A DNA stretch of 8,537 bases from Lachnospiraceae bacterium (GTDB taxonomy: Bacteria > Bacillota_A > Clostridia > Lachnospirales > Lachnospiraceae): the NCBI GenBank assembly GCA_017542725.1, contig JAFXWR010000248.1:1-8537 (forward strand). Direction: 5' to 3'. Below the pieces are notes generated by a model that was not told the DNA's origin, ran no database searches, and saw only the letters and a list, made by a program, of their open reading frames with translations. Of the stretch, positions 6,494 through 8,537 are shown one piece after another (positions within the stretch are counted from its first letter, which is position 1; each line of letters begins with the position of its first letter). The position numbers and the translations under genes were made by a program.

Positions 6494-6502
6494 TGATATA
6501 AT
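6494..6502 (+). promoter_or_regulatory. extended -10 promoter of the small HTH gene, possibly giving a leaderless mRNA
   Basis: The plus strand reads TGATATAAT, a perfect extended -10 element (TGN plus TATAAT at 6497-6502). Six bases (TACTTT) then separate it from the ATG at 6509, so the expected transcription start is the A of the start codon. A TTGACA at 6471-6476 is a perfect -35 hexamer but its spacer is 20 bases, longer than usual; an extended -10 does not need a close -35. No Shine-Dalgarno sequence precedes the ATG. Confidence 0.55.
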
Positions 6503-6505
6503 TAC

Positions 6506-6534
6506 TTTATGATTAGTTATGAGCCATTTTTCAA
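6506..6534 (-). promoter_or_regulatory. possible promoter for the phosphoesterase-scpAB unit
   Basis: On the minus strand, TTGAAA (6534-6529), a 17-base spacer and CATAAA (6511-6506) resemble -35 and -10 boxes. They would give a leader of about 20 bases holding the GGAG site. The -10 overlaps the start codon of the divergent HTH gene, so the two promoters would interfere and could share a regulator. The boxes are imperfect and the DNA is AT-rich. Confidence 0.3.
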
Positions 6535-6703
6535 AACTCTATCAAAAAAAAGAATAACGCAATATCAATTGGCTACAAAATATCTAATACCACAAGGTAC
6601 TCTGCAGAGAATTAGAAATAATAAAAACTTAAGCCTACAATCAGTGGAAAATATTTGTAAAGCACTAAACTGTAAAATTACAGATGTTGTTTCATTTATT
6701 TAA
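6509..6703 (+). CDS. small Cro/C1-type helix-turn-helix transcriptional regulator
   Basis: A 64-residue protein consisting of little more than an XRE-family DNA-binding domain. ITQYQLATKYLIPQGTLQRI (16-35) is the helix-turn-helix, with the recognition helix near 28-36. The ending [12 protein letters not shown] is typical of small stand-alone HTH proteins common in clostridia. It probably binds DNA as a dimer; the target is unknown. It is the only plus-strand gene. Its promoter overlaps the start region of the divergent phosphoesterase gene, so autoregulation and control of that operon are the natural guesses. Its 3' end overlaps the end of rbfA by eight bases on the opposite strand (6696-6703). 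A shadow ORF is unlikely, given the coherent HTH motif and dedicated promoter, and no minus-strand gene covers it. Confidence 0.85.
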   Translation: MISYEPFFKTLSKKRITQYQLATKYLIPQGTLQRIRNNKNLSLQSVENICKALNCKITDVVSFI

Positions 6704-7055
6704 TTTCTTTTAGTAATTGTTCTATTCTCTTAGCTCTATCTGCAGAATCATCTATAATAAATGCAATCTCTGGTGTCTTTCTCATATCAAGTTGTTCTGC
6801 AACAACATGTCTTACAAAGCCACTTGCATTTTTAAGTCCATCTAAAACTTCCTTTTTATTCTCAACATCAATTTGAACAAAAACTTTGCAGTGAGAATAA
6901 TCTCGAGATAGAATAATCCCAGTAACTGTAGCGTTTCCAAGAACTCTTTTATCTTGTATTTCATAAGAGACTACTTCACCAATAATTCTCTCAACTTCTG
7001 AACTAATTCTCTCGTGTTTATACGATGTGTTATTTTTATTTCTACTATTTTTCAT
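6696..7055 (-). CDS. rbfA: 30S ribosome-binding factor RbfA
   Basis: RbfA binds the immature 30S subunit near the 5' helix of 16S rRNA and helps its maturation and cold adaptation. From the chosen ATG at 7055 it is 119 residues, as usual. The single KH-like fold starts at [16 protein letters not shown] and continues through [19 protein letters not shown]. Its conserved C-terminal stretch is [20 protein letters not shown], followed by IAFIIDDS, with the family's Ala-x-Gly kink. An ATG at 7082, preceded closely by GGAAG, would add nine Lys-rich residues not typical of the family and cannot be excluded. It overlaps infB by 11 bases. It ends against the convergent HTH gene, with no visible terminator between them and no nrnA/truB gene following. 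Confidence 0.95.
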   Translation of the reverse strand: MKNSRNKNNTSYKHERISSEVERIIGEVVSYEIQDKRVLGNATVTGIILSRDYSHCKVFVQIDVENKKEVLDGLKNASGFVRHVVAEQLDMRKTPEIAFIIDDSADRAKRIEQLLKEIK

Positions 7056-8537
7056 AATCAATCTTTTTTTCTTCAACAACATAAACTTCCATTATGTCAT
7101 CAACTTGATAGTCACTAAAGCCATCAAGAACAACCCCACATTCAAATCCAGCTTTAACTTCTTTAACCTCGTCTTTAAAACGCTTTAATGACAAAATCGG
7201 TCCATCAAATATAACTTTTTCTCCTCTTTTCAAACGCACTTTAGAATTTCTTCTAATTTCTCCGTCATTTACAAATGAACCAGCAATACTTCCCACACTT
7301 GATGCTTTAAATATTTGCCTAACTGTAAGATTTCCAATAATCTTTTCTTCAAAAACAGGTGCAAGCATACCTTTCATTGCTTTTTCAACATCATCAATCG
7401 CATTGTAAATTATATTGTATAGTCTTAAATCAACTTTTTCTCTTTCAATGATTGATTTAGTATTTGCCTCTGGTTTAACATTAAATCCTATAATGATAGC
7501 ATTTGACGCACTTGCAAGTGTAACATCGGATTCATTGATATTTCCAACTCCTTCATGTATAACTTTAACTACGACTTCATCATTTGACAATTTTTCTAAA
7601 CTATTTTTGATTGCTTCAGACGATCCTGCAACATCTGCTTTTAAAACTATATTTAATTCTTTTAACTCACCAGCTTTGATTTGATCAAAGAGCGCGTCAA
7701 GAGTAACTTTGTGTTTGCTCTCTTCAACAAGTTTAATTTTGTTTTCTGCAACAAATGTTTCAGCAAACGACCTTGCTCCTTTTTCATCATCAAAGCATAC
7801 AAATGTATCTCCAGCCTGTGGCACATCATTTAATCCCAATATCTCTACCGGTGTTGATGGAAGTGCAATTTTAAGTCTATTTCCACTTGCATCAGTCATC
7901 GCCCTTACCTTACCAAAACTTCTACCCATTGCAACATAATCGCCAATATGTAGTGTTCCTTTTTGTACAAGTATTCTTGCTACCGGTCCTTTCCCTTTAT
8001 CAAGTAGACTCTCTATAACTATTCCTCTTGCATTTCTATTTGGATTTGCCTTCAAATCCATTACATCTGCAGTAAGTAATATCATTTCAAGCAAATTTTC
8101 AATACCAATATTTTTCTTTGCAGAAACTTCGCAGTATGTTGTCTGTCCACCCCAGTCAGCAGGCACAAGTTCATATTCAGAAAGTTGTTGTTTAACTCTT
8201 TCAACATTTGCCTCTGGTTTATCAATCTTATTAATAGCCACTATTATTTCTACATTTGCTGCTTTAGCGTGATTAATAGCTTCAATAGTTTGTGGTTTTA
8301 CTCCATCGTCAGCTGCAACAACTAAAATGGCTATGTCAGTAGACTTTGCGCCTCTTAATCTCATAGCTGTAAATGCCTCGTGACCTGGAGTATCTAAGAA
8401 AGTAATAAGTCTATCTTTAACCTTGACTTGATATGCACCAATATGTTGTGTTATACCTCCTGCTTCTTTTGCAATAACATTAGTATTTCTAATCGTATCA
8501 AGGATAGATGTTTTTCCATGATCAACATGTCCCATAA
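7045..8537 (-). CDS. infB: translation initiation factor IF-2, C-terminal part (N-terminus outside window)
   Basis: IF2 is the GTPase that places fMet-tRNA on the 30S subunit and promotes subunit joining. The visible part is 496 residues beginning at the G1 loop [10 protein letters not shown], itself not the true start: the two bases at the window end fit a preceding Ile/Val codon, and the variable N-terminal domains lie beyond the edge. Counting from that Met, the GTPase motifs are G1 1-10, G2 around GGITQHIGA (26-34), G3 DTPGH (48-52), G4 NKID (102-105) and G5 SAK (138-140). Domains II, III and IV follow, including [32 protein letters not shown] and [20 protein letters not shown]. The fMet-tRNA-binding C-terminal domain ends in TAG at 7045. 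Trp in VPADWGG is encoded by TGG and conserved glycines by GGN. Confidence 0.98.
   Translation of the reverse strand, partial: MGHVDHGKTSILDTIRNTNVIAKEAGGITQHIGAYQVKVKDRLITFLDTPGHEAFTAMRLRGAKSTDIAILVVAADDGVKPQTIEAINHAKAANVEIIVAINKIDKPEANVERVKQQLSEYELVPADWGGQTTYCEVSAKKNIGIENLLEMILLTADVMDLKANPNRNARGIVIESLLDKGKGPVARILVQKGTLHIGDYVAMGRSFGKVRAMTDASGNRLKIALPSTPVEILGLNDVPQAGDTFVCFDDEKGARSFAETFVAENKIKLVEESKHKVTLDALFDQIKAGELKELNIVLKADVAGSSEAIKNSLEKLSNDEVVVKVIHEGVGNINESDVTLASASNAIIIGFNVKPEANTKSIIEREKVDLRLYNIIYNAIDDVEKAMKGMLAPVFEEKIIGNLTVRQIFKASSVGSIAGSFVNDGEIRRNSKVRLKRGEKVIFDGPILSLKRFKDEVKEVKAGFECGVVLDGFSDYQVDDIMEVYVVEEKKIDYEK

Noticed and set aside
6471..6502. Classical -35/-10 promoter using TTGACA at 6471 with TATAAT at 6497
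   Set aside because: The 20-base spacer is too long for normal use; the extended -10 explains the promoter better. TTGACA may still contribute weakly.
1..8537. Genome-wide UGA reassignment (Gly or Trp)
   Set aside because: About 2,600 codons of conserved genes here use GGN for glycine and TGG for tryptophan with only one internal TGA, so pervasive recoding is not supported by this window.

Overview
The window is AT-rich (roughly 30% G+C by eye) and reads as chromosomal housekeeping DNA from a low-G+C Firmicute, most likely an anaerobic clostridial lineage. The dGTPase in particular resembles those of Lachnospiraceae and relatives. This placement comes from remembered family sequences and gene order, not from a search. 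All genes but one lie on the minus strand, so they are read from high to low coordinates.

Right end (about 8537-6696, minus): the C-terminal two thirds or more of infB (initiation factor IF2, cut by the window edge) overlaps rbfA (30S maturation factor). In many Firmicutes an nrnA/truB/ribF segment follows rbfA. Here rbfA instead meets, tail to tail, a small plus-strand HTH regulator gene (6509-6703). That regulator has a strong extended -10 box placed so that its mRNA may have no leader. It is divergent from a membrane-anchored metallophosphoesterase that begins with TTG behind a GGAG site.

Middle (6477-3856, minus): metallophosphoesterase, scpA and scpB are tightly coupled, with a 1-base overlap and then a 1-base gap, and form one unit. 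ScpA and ScpB are the kleisin and winged-helix partners of SMC in chromosome segregation. ScpB has a normal core, then a C-terminal tail of 13 in-phase Asn/Asp-rich tetrapeptides encoded by a degenerate 12-bp repeat. Its TGA stop is followed by 27 more open codons encoding a basic tail.

Left part (3690-1, minus): a TPR lipoprotein, a dGTPase (dgt), DNA primase (dnaG) and the start of trmK (tRNA adenine-22 N1-methyltransferase) form a second unit. The unit starts after a roughly 80-165 base regulatory gap holding two copies of an imperfect palindrome around TCTGCAGA, one of them abutting a TATAAT box. dnaG and trmK overlap as ATGA, with no rpoD between them.

The most notable observation is that dgt is complete and well conserved over 340 codons except for one in-frame TGA, exactly where the family has an invariant-looking glycine (EVRD-G-ILNH). 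The downstream half carries the last metal ligand and shows no decay. The simplest explanations are a sequencing error or a very recent nonsense mutation; readthrough or recoding is possible but not supported by the rest of the window. I see no mobile element, CRISPR array, tRNA or rRNA, and no clearly new multi-gene system.
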